Assembly: GCA_902573565.1 (NCBI GenBank)
Contig: CACGKI010000003.1
Location: forward strand, 42,051-106,050
Length of the DNA: 64,000 nt
Direction of reading: 5' to 3'
DNA from: an uncultured Prochlorococcus sp.
GTDB lineage: Bacteria; Cyanobacteriota; Cyanobacteriia; PCC-6307; Cyanobiaceae
The notes below the pieces were generated by a model, which was given only the letters and a program-made list of their open reading frames with translations, had not been told where the DNA came from and did no database searches. This document shows, in pieces, positions 1 to 9,695 of the stretch (its first letter is position 1; every line of letters starts with the position of its first letter). Made by a program: the position numbers and the translations under genes.

Positions 1-1191
1 TTGAAGAAAAGTACTATAAATAGCTACAACAGGTTTAAGACCATCGCAAGACATTCCTGCCGCAAGAGTAACTGCATGTTGTTCTGCTATTCCTACATCG
101 ATGTATTGATCAGGGATATTTTTTTGCAATATATCTAAACCAGTACCTGTAGCCATTGCAGCTGTAATACCAACGACTTTGCTATCTTGCTCACATATTT
201 TTAATAATGTTTGACCAAATATTTTGCTATAACTAACAGGTTTAGGTTTCTTTGATGGAATTGATTTCCCAGTTGTAAGATCAAATGCAGACTGTGCATG
301 ATATCCAACCTGATCAGCTTCTGCATATGGGTAACCCTTCCCTTTTGTTGTGACTACATGAACAAGTACAGGTCTTTTAAGTTTATGGGCAGCGTTAAAG
401 GTCTTAACTAAGTTACCAATATCATGACCATCAATTGGACCCATATATGTGAATCCAAGTTCTTCAAAAACAGCACCAACCTTAGGCACAGATAGTCGTC
501 TAACGCTTCCTTTAATATTTTTTAGTTCTTCTGGGATATCCTTACCAATTAAGGGAATATTTTTTACACTTTCTTGAACACTATCGGACAAAAATTGCAA
601 TGGTGGACTTACTCTTACCTTATTTAAGTAAGATGAAAGGGCTCCAACCGGAGGTGAAATAGACATGTCATTATCGTTCAATACCACAACTAAAGGGGTA
701 TTTGGTAAGTGACCTGCATGATTTATAGCTTCTAATGCCATTCCTCCAGTTAATGCTCCATCTCCAATAACAGCGACACATTTATAATTTTCACCTTTTC
801 TATCTCTTGCTATTGCCATTCCTAAAGCAGCAGAAATAGAAGTACTTGCATGCCCAGCACCAAAATGATCAAATTTACTTTCACTTCTTTTTAGATATCC
901 AGCGACTCCATTTTGTTGCCTTAGAGAATCAAATTGACCGTAACGTCCTGTAATTAATTTATGAGGGTAACCTTGATGTCCTACATCCCACACAACTTTA
1001 TCAAAATCAAGATCAAGAGTTTGATACAAAGCCAATGTCAACTCAACTACACCTAATCCAGGACCTAGATGGCCTCCACTAGTAGATACTACCTGAAGAT
1101 GTCTTTCTCTAATTTGACAAGCAATTTCCTCTAATTGTGAAACTGTTAAGCCATGAAGTTGATTTGGATGACTTAACTCACTTAAAAGCAT
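1..1191 (-). CDS. dxs: 1-deoxy-D-xylulose-5-phosphate synthase, N-terminal part (cut by window edge)
   Basis: This enzyme condenses pyruvate and glyceraldehyde 3-phosphate into DXP, the first step of the plastid-type (MEP) isoprenoid pathway, using thiamine diphosphate. The reading frame starts at an ATG at 1189-1191 and stays open to the left edge, giving about 397 residues of a protein usually near 630-640; the stop lies outside the window. The N-terminus carries the family's [19 protein letters not shown] segment and, further in, the thiamine-diphosphate GDGALTGG motif. It is transcribed divergently from ilvA across a 116-bp AT-rich gap that must hold both promoters. Another MEP-pathway gene, ispE, lies at 23.8-24.8 kb. 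Confidence 0.95.
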   Translation of the reverse strand, partial: MLLSELSHPNQLHGLTVSQLEEIACQIRERHLQVVSTSGGHLGPGLGVVELTLALYQTLDLDFDKVVWDVGHQGYPHKLITGRYGQFDSLRQQNGVAGYLKRSESKFDHFGAGHASTSISAALGMAIARDRKGENYKCVAVIGDGALTGGMALEAINHAGHLPNTPLVVVLNDNDMSISPPVGALSSYLNKVRVSPPLQFLSDSVQESVKNIPLIGKDIPEELKNIKGSVRRLSVPKVGAVFEELGFTYMGPIDGHDIGNLVKTFNAAHKLKRPVLVHVVTTKGKGYPYAEADQVGYHAQSAFDLTTGKSIPSKKPKPVSYSKIFGQTLLKICEQDSKVVGITAAMATGTGLDILQKNIPDQYIDVGIAEQHAVTLAAGMSCDGLKPVVAIYSTFLQ

Positions 1192-1307
1192 TTAACAAAA
1201 TTTGGTGTCTATATAATCTAAAACGCCGAGGTGCAAAATGAGTATTTTTTTTTAAATAGATCATGTAATGTTTTATTAGATTAATAATTAATGCTAAAAA
1301 TATATAT

Positions 1308-2849
1308 ATGAATGATTATTTTGAAAAAATACTTCAAGCTGAAGTCTATGAAGTTGCAAAAAAGACACCACTAGAGAAAGCTCATAATTTAAGTAATAAA
1401 CTTAATAATGATGTTTTTCTAAAAAGAGAAGATCTTCAAGATGTATTTTCATTTAAAATAAGAGGTGCATATAACAAAATGAGTAAGCTTACTAATTCAC
1501 AGCTTTCTCAGGGAGTAATTACTTCTAGTGCTGGTAATCATGCTCAAGGGGTTGCACTTAGTGCACTTAAGTTAAATTGCCAAGCAACTATATTAATGCC
1601 CATAACCACACCAATAGTAAAAGTTAATGCAGTTAAAAATTTAAAAGCAAAAGTTATATTATTTGGTGATAATTATGATGAAACATACAAAGAGGCAATA
1701 AGGATTAGCCAAGAAAGAAATTTATGTTTTATTCATCCTTTTGACGATCCAGAAGTAATAGCAGGACAAGGAACTATAGCTATAGAACTTGAACAGCAGC
1801 TTGAGGAAAAACCTTATGCTATTTATATTGCTGTTGGTGGTGGTGGATTAATATCAGGAATTTCTTTATATATAAAAAAAATATGGCCTGAAGTAAAAAT
1901 AATAGGTGTAGAACCTGAAGATGCAGACGCCATGACAAAATCTTTGGAAGAATCAAAAATTGTGGAATTATCTTCTGTTGGTCAATTTGCAGATGGAGTG
2001 GCTGTTAAAAAAATTGGTAAAAATACTTTTGATATTGGCAGAAAATATATAGATATGATGATTACCGTTAATACTGATGAAATATGTGCAGCTATAAAAG
2101 ATGTATTTGAGGATACTAGATCAATACTAGAGCCCGCAGGAGCATTATCAATTGCAGGGATGAAAAAAGATATTTTAAATTCGAATCATTCAAATAGAAA
2201 AATGGTTGCGATTGCATGTGGTGCAAATATGAATTTTGAGCGGCTTAGATTTGTAGCAGAAAGAGCAGAACTTGGTGAGTGTAAAGAAGTAATGATGGCT
2301 GTTGAAATTCCTGAACGACCTGGGAGTTTAATTGATTTTTGTAAGTTACTTGATAATAGAAATTTAACTGAATTTAGCTATAGGATGTCAAATTCTAAGA
2401 ATGCCCAGATCTTTGTAGGAGTTCAAGTCTATGGATTAAATGATAAAAAAAATCTTTTAAATTTATTCAGAAATTCGGAGTACTCCTTTATTGACATAAG
2501 TGATGATGAATTATCGAAAAATCATCTAAGACATATGGTAGGTGGAAGATTACCAAAGAATTTTAAAGAAATAAATAATAGAAACTTTGTTGAGCTTTTA
2601 TACAGATTTGAGTTTCCTGAAAGGCCTGGCGCATTAATAAACTTCTTAAATAATATGAAATCTAATTGGTCTATAAGCGTTTTTCACTATAGGAATTATG
2701 GAGCTGATGTTGGGAAAATTGTTATTGGAGTTTTAATCGATAAAAATGAGATTTTAGAATGGAATAAATTTGTAAAAATTCTAGGCTATAAATTTTGGGA
2801 TGAAACTCAAAACGATACATATAAATTATTCCTTGGTGCATCAGATTAA
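1308..2849 (+). CDS. ilvA: Threonine ammonia-lyase (threonine dehydratase), biosynthetic
   Basis: The product deaminates threonine to 2-oxobutyrate, the committed step of isoleucine synthesis, with pyridoxal phosphate. The PLP lysine is Lys50 in SFKIRGAYNK, and a glycine-rich phosphate-binding loop (GGGGLISG) follows near residue 175. The C-terminal third (about 330-505) contains two ACT-like regulatory repeats, each with an 'ERPGxLIxF' turn, as in the long allosteric isoleucine-inhibited form; 513 residues is normal for it. The ATG at 1308 has an AT-rich upstream region with a TATATAT stretch but no strong ribosome binding site. Confidence 0.95.
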   Translation: MNDYFEKILQAEVYEVAKKTPLEKAHNLSNKLNNDVFLKREDLQDVFSFKIRGAYNKMSKLTNSQLSQGVITSSAGNHAQGVALSALKLNCQATILMPITTPIVKVNAVKNLKAKVILFGDNYDETYKEAIRISQERNLCFIHPFDDPEVIAGQGTIAIELEQQLEEKPYAIYIAVGGGGLISGISLYIKKIWPEVKIIGVEPEDADAMTKSLEESKIVELSSVGQFADGVAVKKIGKNTFDIGRKYIDMMITVNTDEICAAIKDVFEDTRSILEPAGALSIAGMKKDILNSNHSNRKMVAIACGANMNFERLRFVAERAELGECKEVMMAVEIPERPGSLIDFCKLLDNRNLTEFSYRMSNSKNAQIFVGVQVYGLNDKKNLLNLFRNSEYSFIDISDDELSKNHLRHMVGGRLPKNFKEINNRNFVELLYRFEFPERPGALINFLNNMKSNWSISVFHYRNYGADVGKIVIGVLIDKNEILEWNKFVKILGYKFWDETQNDTYKLFLGASD

Positions 2850-2879
2850 ATTTAAGGTAAATTAGGAAAGATTTCGGTA

Positions 2880-3422
2880 ATTAAAATCAATCAATCTGAT
2901 CTAAATACCACGCCAATATCTGATATAGATCTAGTAACAAAAGTTGAAGCTGTTCTATATTTGAAAGGCAGACCAATAACAAAAAAGGATCTTTCAGAAA
3001 TTACTAATTCTGATATAAACTCAATAAATGATGCAATTAAAGATCTAAAAAATAAATACTCTGATCCCAATTCAGCTATTGAATTAAATACGGTTAATAA
3101 CAGTTTTTCTCTAGAACTAAAATCTAGTCTTAATGAATTCGTCGATGATTTACTTCCTTCTGATTTGAAAACATCCGAATTAAGGACATTGGCTACTATT
3201 GCGATCAAAAAAAAGATCCTGCAATCGGATCTTATACTTCTTAGAGGTTCAGGTGCTTATGATCATATTAAAGAATTATTAGAAAAGAAATTTATCGTCA
3301 AACGAAAGCAAAAAGATGGTAGATCATATTGGTTATCATTATCAGAAAAGTTTTTTCAAACTTTTGCGGTAAGTAATGAATATCTCTCAAAAATAGGAAG
3401 CGGTAATAATAAGCAGCAATAA
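2880..3422 (+). CDS. scpB: Segregation and condensation protein B (start uncertain, apparently non-canonical)
   Basis: ScpB is the winged-helix partner of ScpA in the SMC condensin that organises and segregates the chromosome. The conserved ScpB opening (KVEAVLYLKGRP) lies at about 2940-2972. The first ATG/GTG/TTG in frame is a TTG at 2961, inside that helix, so it would truncate the domain. Between the upstream in-frame stop (2853-2855) and 2961 there is no ATG, GTG or TTG. I placed the start at an ATT at 2880, nine bases after an AGGAAAG Shine-Dalgarno-like sequence at 2864-2870, giving about 180 residues, which fits the family. The start is inference; the identity is well supported. Confidence 0.8.
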   Translation: MKINQSDLNTTPISDIDLVTKVEAVLYLKGRPITKKDLSEITNSDINSINDAIKDLKNKYSDPNSAIELNTVNNSFSLELKSSLNEFVDDLLPSDLKTSELRTLATIAIKKKILQSDLILLRGSGAYDHIKELLEKKFIVKRKQKDGRSYWLSLSEKFFQTFAVSNEYLSKIGSGNNKQQ

Positions 3423-3460
3423 TAAGTAAATGTTAGGATATATTAAATTACGAAAAGATA

Positions 3461-3739
3461 ATGTTATCTGAGATTTTTGCAGTTCTGGGCCAAACTTTAT
3501 CAATTTATTCTTTCATATTGATAATAAGAATTTTACTTACATGGTTTCCTGGTATTGATTGGAGTAACGGCGTTTTATCTGCATTAACTTCTATCACAGA
3601 TCCTTATTTAAACATTTTTAGAGGTATTATCCCTCCAATAGGTGGATTTGATATTTCATCCTTGTTAGCTTTTTTACTTTTAAATGTTATACAAAATTTA
3701 ATTACAAATCTTCAGTATGCAAGCTTAGGTTATAGCTGA
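3461..3739 (+). CDS. YggT family (Ycf19-like) membrane protein
   Basis: This 92-residue integral membrane protein has two hydrophobic segments (about 5-27 and 65-88) separated by a loop with the family's LLTWFPGIDW and DPYLNIFRGIIPP motifs. Plastid and cyanobacterial relatives have been linked to thylakoid or cell-division membrane organisation, but the molecular role is unclear. It follows scpB by 38 bp on the same strand and ends 2 bp before the convergent MazG-like gene. Confidence 0.85.
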   Translation: MLSEIFAVLGQTLSIYSFILIIRILLTWFPGIDWSNGVLSALTSITDPYLNIFRGIIPPIGGFDISSLLAFLLLNVIQNLITNLQYASLGYS

Positions 3740-3741
3740 AC

Positions 3742-4071
3742 TTATCTATCATCTCCAGAACCTCTTATCTTTCCCTTAGCAGCTCTTAATTTTAATTTTT
3801 CTAGGTTTTGTAATGCAACATCCTCTAAATTGAAATTCAATTCGGTACAAAGATTTGATATGTACCACAAAACATCTCCTAACTCTTTTTTAATACCTAA
3901 TTTTGATTCGTTATCAAATATTCCATTTTTATCTCTTATAACCTTTTTCACTTTTTCAGCCACCTCACCAGCCTCTCCAACTAAACCAAGAGTTGGATAA
4001 ATATTATTTGAGCCTAAATCTGGATATTGTGCGGTTTCTCTAGCTTTTTTCTGATAAGTTTTAAAATCCAT
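3742..4071 (-). CDS. MazG-like nucleotide pyrophosphohydrolase
   Basis: This small (109 aa) all-alpha NTP pyrophosphohydrolase probably hydrolyses non-canonical or excess nucleoside triphosphates to monophosphates. The metal-binding pattern is visible as EAGEVAEKVKK near residues 33-43 and KELGDVLWYISNL near 62-74, which matches the ExxE...ExxD layout of the MazG/dUTPase-2 superfamily. It is a single-domain protein, unlike the tandem MazG of enterobacteria. The substrate cannot be read from the sequence. It is convergent with the YggT gene and divergent from pyk. Confidence 0.85.
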   Translation of the reverse strand: MDFKTYQKKARETAQYPDLGSNNIYPTLGLVGEAGEVAEKVKKVIRDKNGIFDNESKLGIKKELGDVLWYISNLCTELNFNLEDVALQNLEKLKLRAAKGKIRGSGDDR

Positions 4072-4132
4072 GACTTAAATAACTAACTTTGGGTATGGTA
4101 AATTTATTTATATCTAGCAATATTATCTATAT

Positions 4133-5926
4133 ATGTCGAATATTGATTTAAAAAGAAGAACAAAAATAGTAGCAACTATTGGCCCTGCAACTCAATCTGA
4201 AGAGATAATTACAGATTTAATTAAAGCTGGAGTAACAACATTCAGATTAAATTTCTCACATGGAGATCATAAAGATCATGCTGAGAGAATAAAAACCATA
4301 AGGGAAGTATCAAAAAAGTTAGATATAGATATTGGAATATTGCAAGATCTTCAAGGACCAAAAATACGATTAGGGCGCTTTAAAGATGGGCCAGTAAAAG
4401 TTAAAAAAGGTGATAAATTTACACTTACATCAAATGAAGTCGAATGTACAAATACTATTGCAAATGTAACCTACAACAAACTTTCTCAAGAAGTTAGCGA
4501 AGGTAAAAGAATACTTTTAGATGATGGAAAAATAGAAATGATTGTAGAAAAAGTTGATATAAAAGCTAATAATTTAGAATGCATGGTTACTGTAGGAGGA
4601 GTTCTTTCAAACAATAAAGGTGTAAATTTTCCAGATGTTCAATTATCAGTAAAAGCATTAACAGAAAAAGATAAAGAAGATTTAAAATTTGGTTTATCTG
4701 AAGGAGTTGATTGGATAGCTTTAAGTTTCGTAAGAAATCCATCAGATATTAACGAGATAAAAGATTTAATAAACAAAAATGGGCATTCAACTCCCGTAGT
4801 CGCAAAAATAGAAAAATTTGAAGCAATTGATCAAATTGATGCTGTATTACCCTTATGTGATGGGGTTATGGTTGCAAGAGGTGATTTAGGAGTGGAAATG
4901 CCTGCTGAAGAGGTGCCGTTATTGCAAAAACAATTAATAAGAAAAGCTAATTCATTAGGAATACCTATAATTACTGCGACTCAAATGCTTGATTCTATGG
5001 CTTCTAACCCTAGACCTACTAGAGCAGAAGTAAGCGATGTTGCCAATGCAATATTAGATGGAACAGATGCAGTAATGCTTTCAAACGAAACTGCAGTTGG
5101 TGATTATCCTGTAGAAGCTGTAGAAACGATGGCAACCATTGCAAGAAGAATTGAAAGGGATTACCCACTAAAAGCTATTGAGAGCCACTTAGCTAGTACG
5201 ATCCCAAATGCTATTAGTGCAGCAGTAAGTAGTATTGCTAGACAACTTGATGCAGGAGCCATAATCCCTTTAACAAAATCAGGATCTACTGCTCGAAATG
5301 TAAGCAAATTCAGACCACCAACACCTATTTTGGCCACAACTACGGAAAGGAGCGTAGCGAGAAGATTGCAACTAGTTTGGGGGGTAACTCCTCTAGTAGT
5401 AAAAAATGATGAAAGAACTGCAAAAACTTTTAGTTTAGCTATGCAAATTGCTCAAGAGATGGGGATACTAAATCAAGGAGATTTAGTAGTTCAAACCGCA
5501 GGAACATTAACTGGAATTAGCGGCTCTACAGATTTAATAAAAGTTGGTTTAGTTAGAAAAGTTGTTTCAAGAGGAATTTCAATAGGTGAAATTGGTGTTA
5601 CAGGTAAAGCAAGAATAATAAAAAATAATCTTGATATGTCCTTCATTTGTCCTGGAGAAATATTATTTGTTCCAGAGGAATTAATGGAAAATATTCCACT
5701 AAGTAAAAATATTGCGGGAATTGTTACGAACCAAAATATAAATGATGTTTACGCTTTGTTTAATAAAAATAATAAAAAGATTTCAACAATTTGTGATGTA
5801 GAAAATATATTTAATCTACAAATTAGTAATGGTGATCTTATTACATTGCAACTTAATGAAGGTGTTATATATATGGGACAAATTGAGGATGATGATGGAG
5901 CAATAGATAAATATAAATATGTCTAG
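4133..5926 (+). CDS. pyk: Pyruvate kinase with extra C-terminal domain
   Basis: Pyruvate kinase transfers phosphate from phosphoenolpyruvate to ADP in lower glycolysis. The family elements are clear: the N-terminal KIVATIGPAT, the substrate and metal region MVARGDLGVEMP near residue 246, and TATQMLDSM near 282. At 597 aa it exceeds the roughly 470-residue core. Residues from about 490 form a PEP-utiliser-like domain, as in other cyanobacterial and Bacillus pyruvate kinases, but the catalytic Thr-Ser-His of true PEP-utilising domains is not visible (the equivalent stretch reads GIVTNQN), so that domain is probably non-catalytic. Its last 8 bp overlap the start of the next permease gene, suggesting coupled translation. 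Confidence 0.95.
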   Translation: MSNIDLKRRTKIVATIGPATQSEEIITDLIKAGVTTFRLNFSHGDHKDHAERIKTIREVSKKLDIDIGILQDLQGPKIRLGRFKDGPVKVKKGDKFTLTSNEVECTNTIANVTYNKLSQEVSEGKRILLDDGKIEMIVEKVDIKANNLECMVTVGGVLSNNKGVNFPDVQLSVKALTEKDKEDLKFGLSEGVDWIALSFVRNPSDINEIKDLINKNGHSTPVVAKIEKFEAIDQIDAVLPLCDGVMVARGDLGVEMPAEEVPLLQKQLIRKANSLGIPIITATQMLDSMASNPRPTRAEVSDVANAILDGTDAVMLSNETAVGDYPVEAVETMATIARRIERDYPLKAIESHLASTIPNAISAAVSSIARQLDAGAIIPLTKSGSTARNVSKFRPPTPILATTTERSVARRLQLVWGVTPLVVKNDERTAKTFSLAMQIAQEMGILNQGDLVVQTAGTLTGISGSTDLIKVGLVRKVVSRGISIGEIGVTGKARIIKNNLDMSFICPGEILFVPEELMENIPLSKNIAGIVTNQNINDVYALFNKNNKKISTICDVENIFNLQISNGDLITLQLNEGVIYMGQIEDDDGAIDKYKYV

Positions 5927-7151
5927 GAATATCTCTATAAAAGAAGCCTTAAGCATGGCTACAAAAACTTTAGTATCTAACAAATTGAGAAGTTCTTTAA
6001 CAATGCTTGGTATTATTATTGGAAATGCATCAGTTATCACACTTGTTGGCCTTGGAAGAGGTGCTCAAACATTAGCAAAAAACCAATTAAGTAATTTAGG
6101 TGCAAATGTTTTATTCATTGTTCCTGGAAATAATGACACAAGAAGAAGAGGCATTTCATTTCCTAAAAACCTAGTTTTAGAAGATGCATTAGCAATAAGC
6201 AATCAAGTTCCAACAGTTAAAAAAGTTGCTCCTCAAATTTCTGCAAACGAAATAGTACAATCAAATTCTAAAAGCCTTAATATATCAATTGCTGGAGTTA
6301 CTCCTGAATTTCTTGAAGTAAGAAGTTTTGAGGTAGATAAGGGAAGATTTTTATCAAAAAGTGATGTTAATAGTGCAAGAAGTTATGTTGTAATAGGTCC
6401 TGATCTTAAAGACGAATTTTTCAAAGATAAATCTTCATCACTTGGGGAAAAAATTAGAATTAAAGACCACACTTATGAAATTATCGGAATACTAAAACCA
6501 AAAGGTGCTGTATTTGGAAGTAATCAAGATAAAAATGCTTATATTCCATTAACCACAATGGTTAATAGGATTACAGGGAAGGACCCGACATATGGAGTAA
6601 GTTTAAGCTTCATTAGTATTGAAGCGATAAATAAGAATGCAACTAGTGCTGCTAAATTTCAGATTACTAACTTATTAAGGCAAAGACATAAAATAATCAG
6701 AGATGATGACTTTGCTGTTAGATCACAAGAAGATGCATTGAATATAGTAACCAACATAACAAGTGGACTAACGTTTTTATTGGCTGGTATTGGGGCAGTA
6801 TCTTTAGTGGTTGGTGGCATAGGAATCATGAATATTATGCTCGTTTCAGTAAGCGAAAGGACTGAAGAGATTGGACTTAGAAAAGCAATAGGAGCTAAAC
6901 AGTCAGATATATTAATACAATTTTTAATTGAGGCATTGATTTTATCTACAATTGGAGGATTAATTGGAACGACAACAGGATTATCAGGTGTTTTTCTTTT
7001 ATCTCTGATAACACCACTTCCTGCATCTGTAGGAATTACAACTACTTTTTCCACCATGATCATATCAGGATCAATAGGTTTAATCTTTGGCGTTTTACCT
7101 GCAAAAAGAGCTTCTAAATTAGATCCAATTGTTGCATTGAGAAGTTTATAA
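5919..7151 (+). CDS. MacB/FtsX-family ABC transporter permease
   Basis: This is a 410-residue permease of the MacB type. It has an N-terminal transmembrane helix after the conserved LRSSLTMLGIIIG motif, a large periplasmic MacB-PCD-like domain (about 45-270), and three C-terminal helices containing the family's GGIGIMNIMLVSVxER and EIGLRKAIGA motifs. It ends with the typical PAKRASKLDPIVALR. There is no ATPase domain, so it must pair with a separate ATP-binding subunit not seen nearby. Substrates of such exporters include lipoproteins, peptides and lipids; none can be chosen here. The ATG at 5919 lies within the end of pyk. Confidence 0.9.
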   Translation: MSRNISIKEALSMATKTLVSNKLRSSLTMLGIIIGNASVITLVGLGRGAQTLAKNQLSNLGANVLFIVPGNNDTRRRGISFPKNLVLEDALAISNQVPTVKKVAPQISANEIVQSNSKSLNISIAGVTPEFLEVRSFEVDKGRFLSKSDVNSARSYVVIGPDLKDEFFKDKSSSLGEKIRIKDHTYEIIGILKPKGAVFGSNQDKNAYIPLTTMVNRITGKDPTYGVSLSFISIEAINKNATSAAKFQITNLLRQRHKIIRDDDFAVRSQEDALNIVTNITSGLTFLLAGIGAVSLVVGGIGIMNIMLVSVSERTEEIGLRKAIGAKQSDILIQFLIEALILSTIGGLIGTTTGLSGVFLLSLITPLPASVGITTTFSTMIISGSIGLIFGVLPAKRASKLDPIVALRSL

Positions 7152-7166
7152 ATAGAATTTATAATA

Positions 7167-7736
7167 ATGCTCAATTTTTATAAATTAATTGAGACACTGG
7201 TGAGTCTTCAATTACTAGTAATATCATCAATGTTACCTGTTTATATTCCACTACCTTTTATCTATAAATCTACTAATAACTTTGAATTACCTATCACATG
7301 GCAAATTCCAACTATAATTTTATTAACGCTTATATTTCATAAAAAAGTTGTTTTCAGAGCATTTTCTATATATATAATTTTGGGGTTATTTATATTTCCA
7401 ATTTTTAATCAAGGTGGTTCAATAGGTTATTTGCTCACTCCAAATTTTGGGTATTTATTAGGTTTATATCCATTAATCAAAATAATTGATAACTTAAATA
7501 CTAGAAATAAAATAAACGTTGGAAAATTTTTAAAAAATGGATTTATAGCAATATGTACTATGCATTTAACTGGAATATTTTACAACTTCATACAAATTAT
7601 ATTCTACAGTCAATTTAATTTATTTTTATATAATTTAGGGAAATACTCATTAGGTAAGATTGGATATCATTTTTTAATGCTTTTTCCACTTTTATTACTT
7701 ATTAAACCTATAGAACGTTTTAGAAGTAGCAAATAA
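7167..7736 (+). CDS. bioY: BioY-type biotin transporter substrate-binding membrane protein
   Basis: This hydrophobic 189-residue protein has about six predicted membrane segments. It resembles the S component BioY, which binds biotin for ECF-type uptake and can act alone in some bacteria. The supporting stretches are the N-terminal LLVISSMLPVYIPLPF and the GYLLTPNFGYLLGLYP loop. It starts 15 bp after the permease gene, and its TAA shares one base with the ATG of lspA (TAATG), so these genes probably form one transcript. A BioY-LspA arrangement is, as far as I know, common in picocyanobacteria. Confidence 0.75.
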   Translation: MLNFYKLIETLVSLQLLVISSMLPVYIPLPFIYKSTNNFELPITWQIPTIILLTLIFHKKVVFRAFSIYIILGLFIFPIFNQGGSIGYLLTPNFGYLLGLYPLIKIIDNLNTRNKINVGKFLKNGFIAICTMHLTGIFYNFIQIIFYSQFNLFLYNLGKYSLGKIGYHFLMLFPLLLLIKPIERFRSSK

Positions 7737-8194
7737 TGATTAATAAGATACATACAAAATTATATTTTTTATCATTAAGTATTCTTATTGTTCTAATAGA
7801 TCAATTTACGAAATATTTAATGTTTTATAATAAAAAATTATTTATTAATAAAGATTTTCTTTTTTTTAAATTAGACTTTGTAAAAAATTACGGGGCAGCA
7901 TTTAACATATTTAGTGGCAGTAGAATTTTTTTATCTTTAATAAGTATTTTTTTTTCAATATTACTTATTTATTTAATTTTTAGGAAAAATAATTTAAACT
8001 CGTTCGACCTATACTCTTATAGCTTTATTCTTGGTGGAACTATTGGTAATGGCATAGATAGGTTATTTAAGGGTTTTGTTATTGATTTTATAAATTTAAA
8101 TATTATAAATTTTCCAATATTTAATATTGCTGATATATCTATTAATATTGGTTTCATTTTTTTACTATATAACATTTTTAAAAATAATCGATAA
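7736..8194 (+). CDS. lspA: Lipoprotein signal peptidase (signal peptidase II)
   Basis: LspA removes signal peptides from diacylglyceryl-modified prolipoproteins in the plasma membrane. The two catalytic aspartates are visible: Asp108 in GTIGNGIDRL and Asp133 in FNIADI. The substrate-proximal FVKNYGAAFNIF motif is at about 48-59. The protein has 152 residues and four membrane helices, as expected. Its start overlaps the bioY stop by one base and its stop is one base before the ATG of the GTPase gene. UrtA in this window is one likely client lipoprotein. Confidence 0.93.
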   Translation: MINKIHTKLYFLSLSILIVLIDQFTKYLMFYNKKLFINKDFLFFKLDFVKNYGAAFNIFSGSRIFLSLISIFFSILLIYLIFRKNNLNSFDLYSYSFILGGTIGNGIDRLFKGFVIDFINLNIINFPIFNIADISINIGFIFLLYNIFKNNR

Positions 8195-8195
8195 A

Positions 8196-9695
8196 ATGAA
8201 TTTCTTGAAATTAAAGTATATAAAGTATCTTTTAATAATATTATTTCTATATATTTTATTTTCGATATTTATAAGAATAATAAATATTTATACCCTTTTA
8301 TTTTTAATAGTAATTATTTATACCTTTTATAATATTGATAAAAAATTATTTAAAAAAATAGTTTATAAAGTTATCTATAAAAATAAAAAAAATACACTTT
8401 CATTCAAAAATACTTATGGTGCTGCCAAGATAAGCTTGGAAGGGGTCGAGAAAATTAATAAAAAAATTAACGATAAAGTAAAAGTTGAATTGTTAAATTA
8501 CCAAAAAAATAAACTAGAATCACAATTGAAAACTGGAGATTATAAAGTTACTCTTTTTGGAGCAGGTTCCTCAGGGAAAACATCATTAGCAAGATCTTTA
8601 TTGAAAAATATTGTCGGACAAACTTCAGCAAAAATTGGTACAACAAAGCAAATTAATAGCTATAAAATTCGTATCCCAATCTTAAGAAGAAACATTAATA
8701 TAGTTGATACTCCGGGTTTATTCGAACCATCTAAATTAGGAGAAGAAAGAGAAAAAGCAACGATTATACAAGCATCAAATTCTGACTTGGTTCTTTTCGT
8801 GTTAGATCAGGACATAAATAAATACGAAAAATATTTAATTAATGAATTATTAAAACTAAGAAAAAAAATAATAATAGTGCTAAATAAATGTGATTTGAGG
8901 TCTAGAGATGAAAATAACCTTATCAAAGAAAATATAATATCTATAACTTCAGCTAAAAAAAATAAAATTTCATTTGTTCAAACAATTGCAGTACCACAAA
9001 AAACTCCCTATACAAAATCAGATGCTTTAAATTTAGTTCCAGAGGTAGGAAGTTTATTTAGAGAAATAATTGAAACTCTTGATAATAATGGTGAAGAGTT
9101 ATTGGCGGATAATATTCTTTTTCGCTCAAATAAGTTAGGTATTAAAAGTAAAAATTTCGTGCAAGAACAAAGATATTTAATGTCAAATAAAGTTATTAAT
9201 AAATATATGTGGATAACAGGAGGAGTAATACTAGTTAATCCACTACCAGCTGTAGATTTCCTTACTACTACCTCCGTAAATCTTCAAATGATAATGGAAT
9301 TATCAAAAATATATGAAATAAAGCTTACAAAAAAAGATGCGAAAGATTTATCAACATCAATGCTAAGCGCATTGGCTAAACAAGGAATACTAAAAGGGGG
9401 GCTCGCCATTCTTTCTCCTGCTTTAGCTACAAGCATGACTAAAATAATATTATCTAAATCTATACAATCAGTTACAGCAGGGTGGTTAATAAGAATAGTA
9501 GGACTAAGTTTGATTGAATATTTTAAAAATGGTCAAGATTGGGGAGATGGAGGAATTCAAGAAGTAGTAGATAAGATCTATAGAATAAGCAAGAGAGAAG
9601 ACATTTTAAATAAGTTCGTAAAAGAAGCTATTGCAAAAATTGAAATGAAAAAGTACTTTAAATTAAAAAAAAGTTTGCCTCCATTTACTAAGTGA
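8196..9695 (+). CDS. Membrane-associated Era-like GTPase with DUF697-type C-terminus
   Basis: I chose the ATG at 8196, just after the lspA stop, because the longer frame back to 8127 only reads through lspA. The 499-residue product has two hydrophobic N-terminal segments (about 8-50) and then a TrmE/Era/Septin-type GTPase domain: P-loop GAGSSGKT at 122-129, DTPG at 171-174 and NKCD at 230-233. The C-terminal part (about 335-450) is hydrophobic and resembles the DUF697 membrane domain of YcjF-like proteins. Such proteins are widespread in cyanobacteria and chloroplasts; their role is unknown, possibly membrane remodelling or stress response. Confidence is good for the fold, low for function. 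Confidence 0.85.
   Translation: MNFLKLKYIKYLLIILFLYILFSIFIRIINIYTLLFLIVIIYTFYNIDKKLFKKIVYKVIYKNKKNTLSFKNTYGAAKISLEGVEKINKKINDKVKVELLNYQKNKLESQLKTGDYKVTLFGAGSSGKTSLARSLLKNIVGQTSAKIGTTKQINSYKIRIPILRRNINIVDTPGLFEPSKLGEEREKATIIQASNSDLVLFVLDQDINKYEKYLINELLKLRKKIIIVLNKCDLRSRDENNLIKENIISITSAKKNKISFVQTIAVPQKTPYTKSDALNLVPEVGSLFREIIETLDNNGEELLADNILFRSNKLGIKSKNFVQEQRYLMSNKVINKYMWITGGVILVNPLPAVDFLTTTSVNLQMIMELSKIYEIKLTKKDAKDLSTSMLSALAKQGILKGGLAILSPALATSMTKIILSKSIQSVTAGWLIRIVGLSLIEYFKNGQDWGDGGIQEVVDKIYRISKREDILNKFVKEAIAKIEMKKYFKLKKSLPPFTK

Noticed and set aside
6659..7174. 171-codon minus-strand frame inside the MacB-type permease gene
   Set aside because: Antisense shadow: hydrophobic, proline-rich translation opposite conserved permease helices, with no independent signals.
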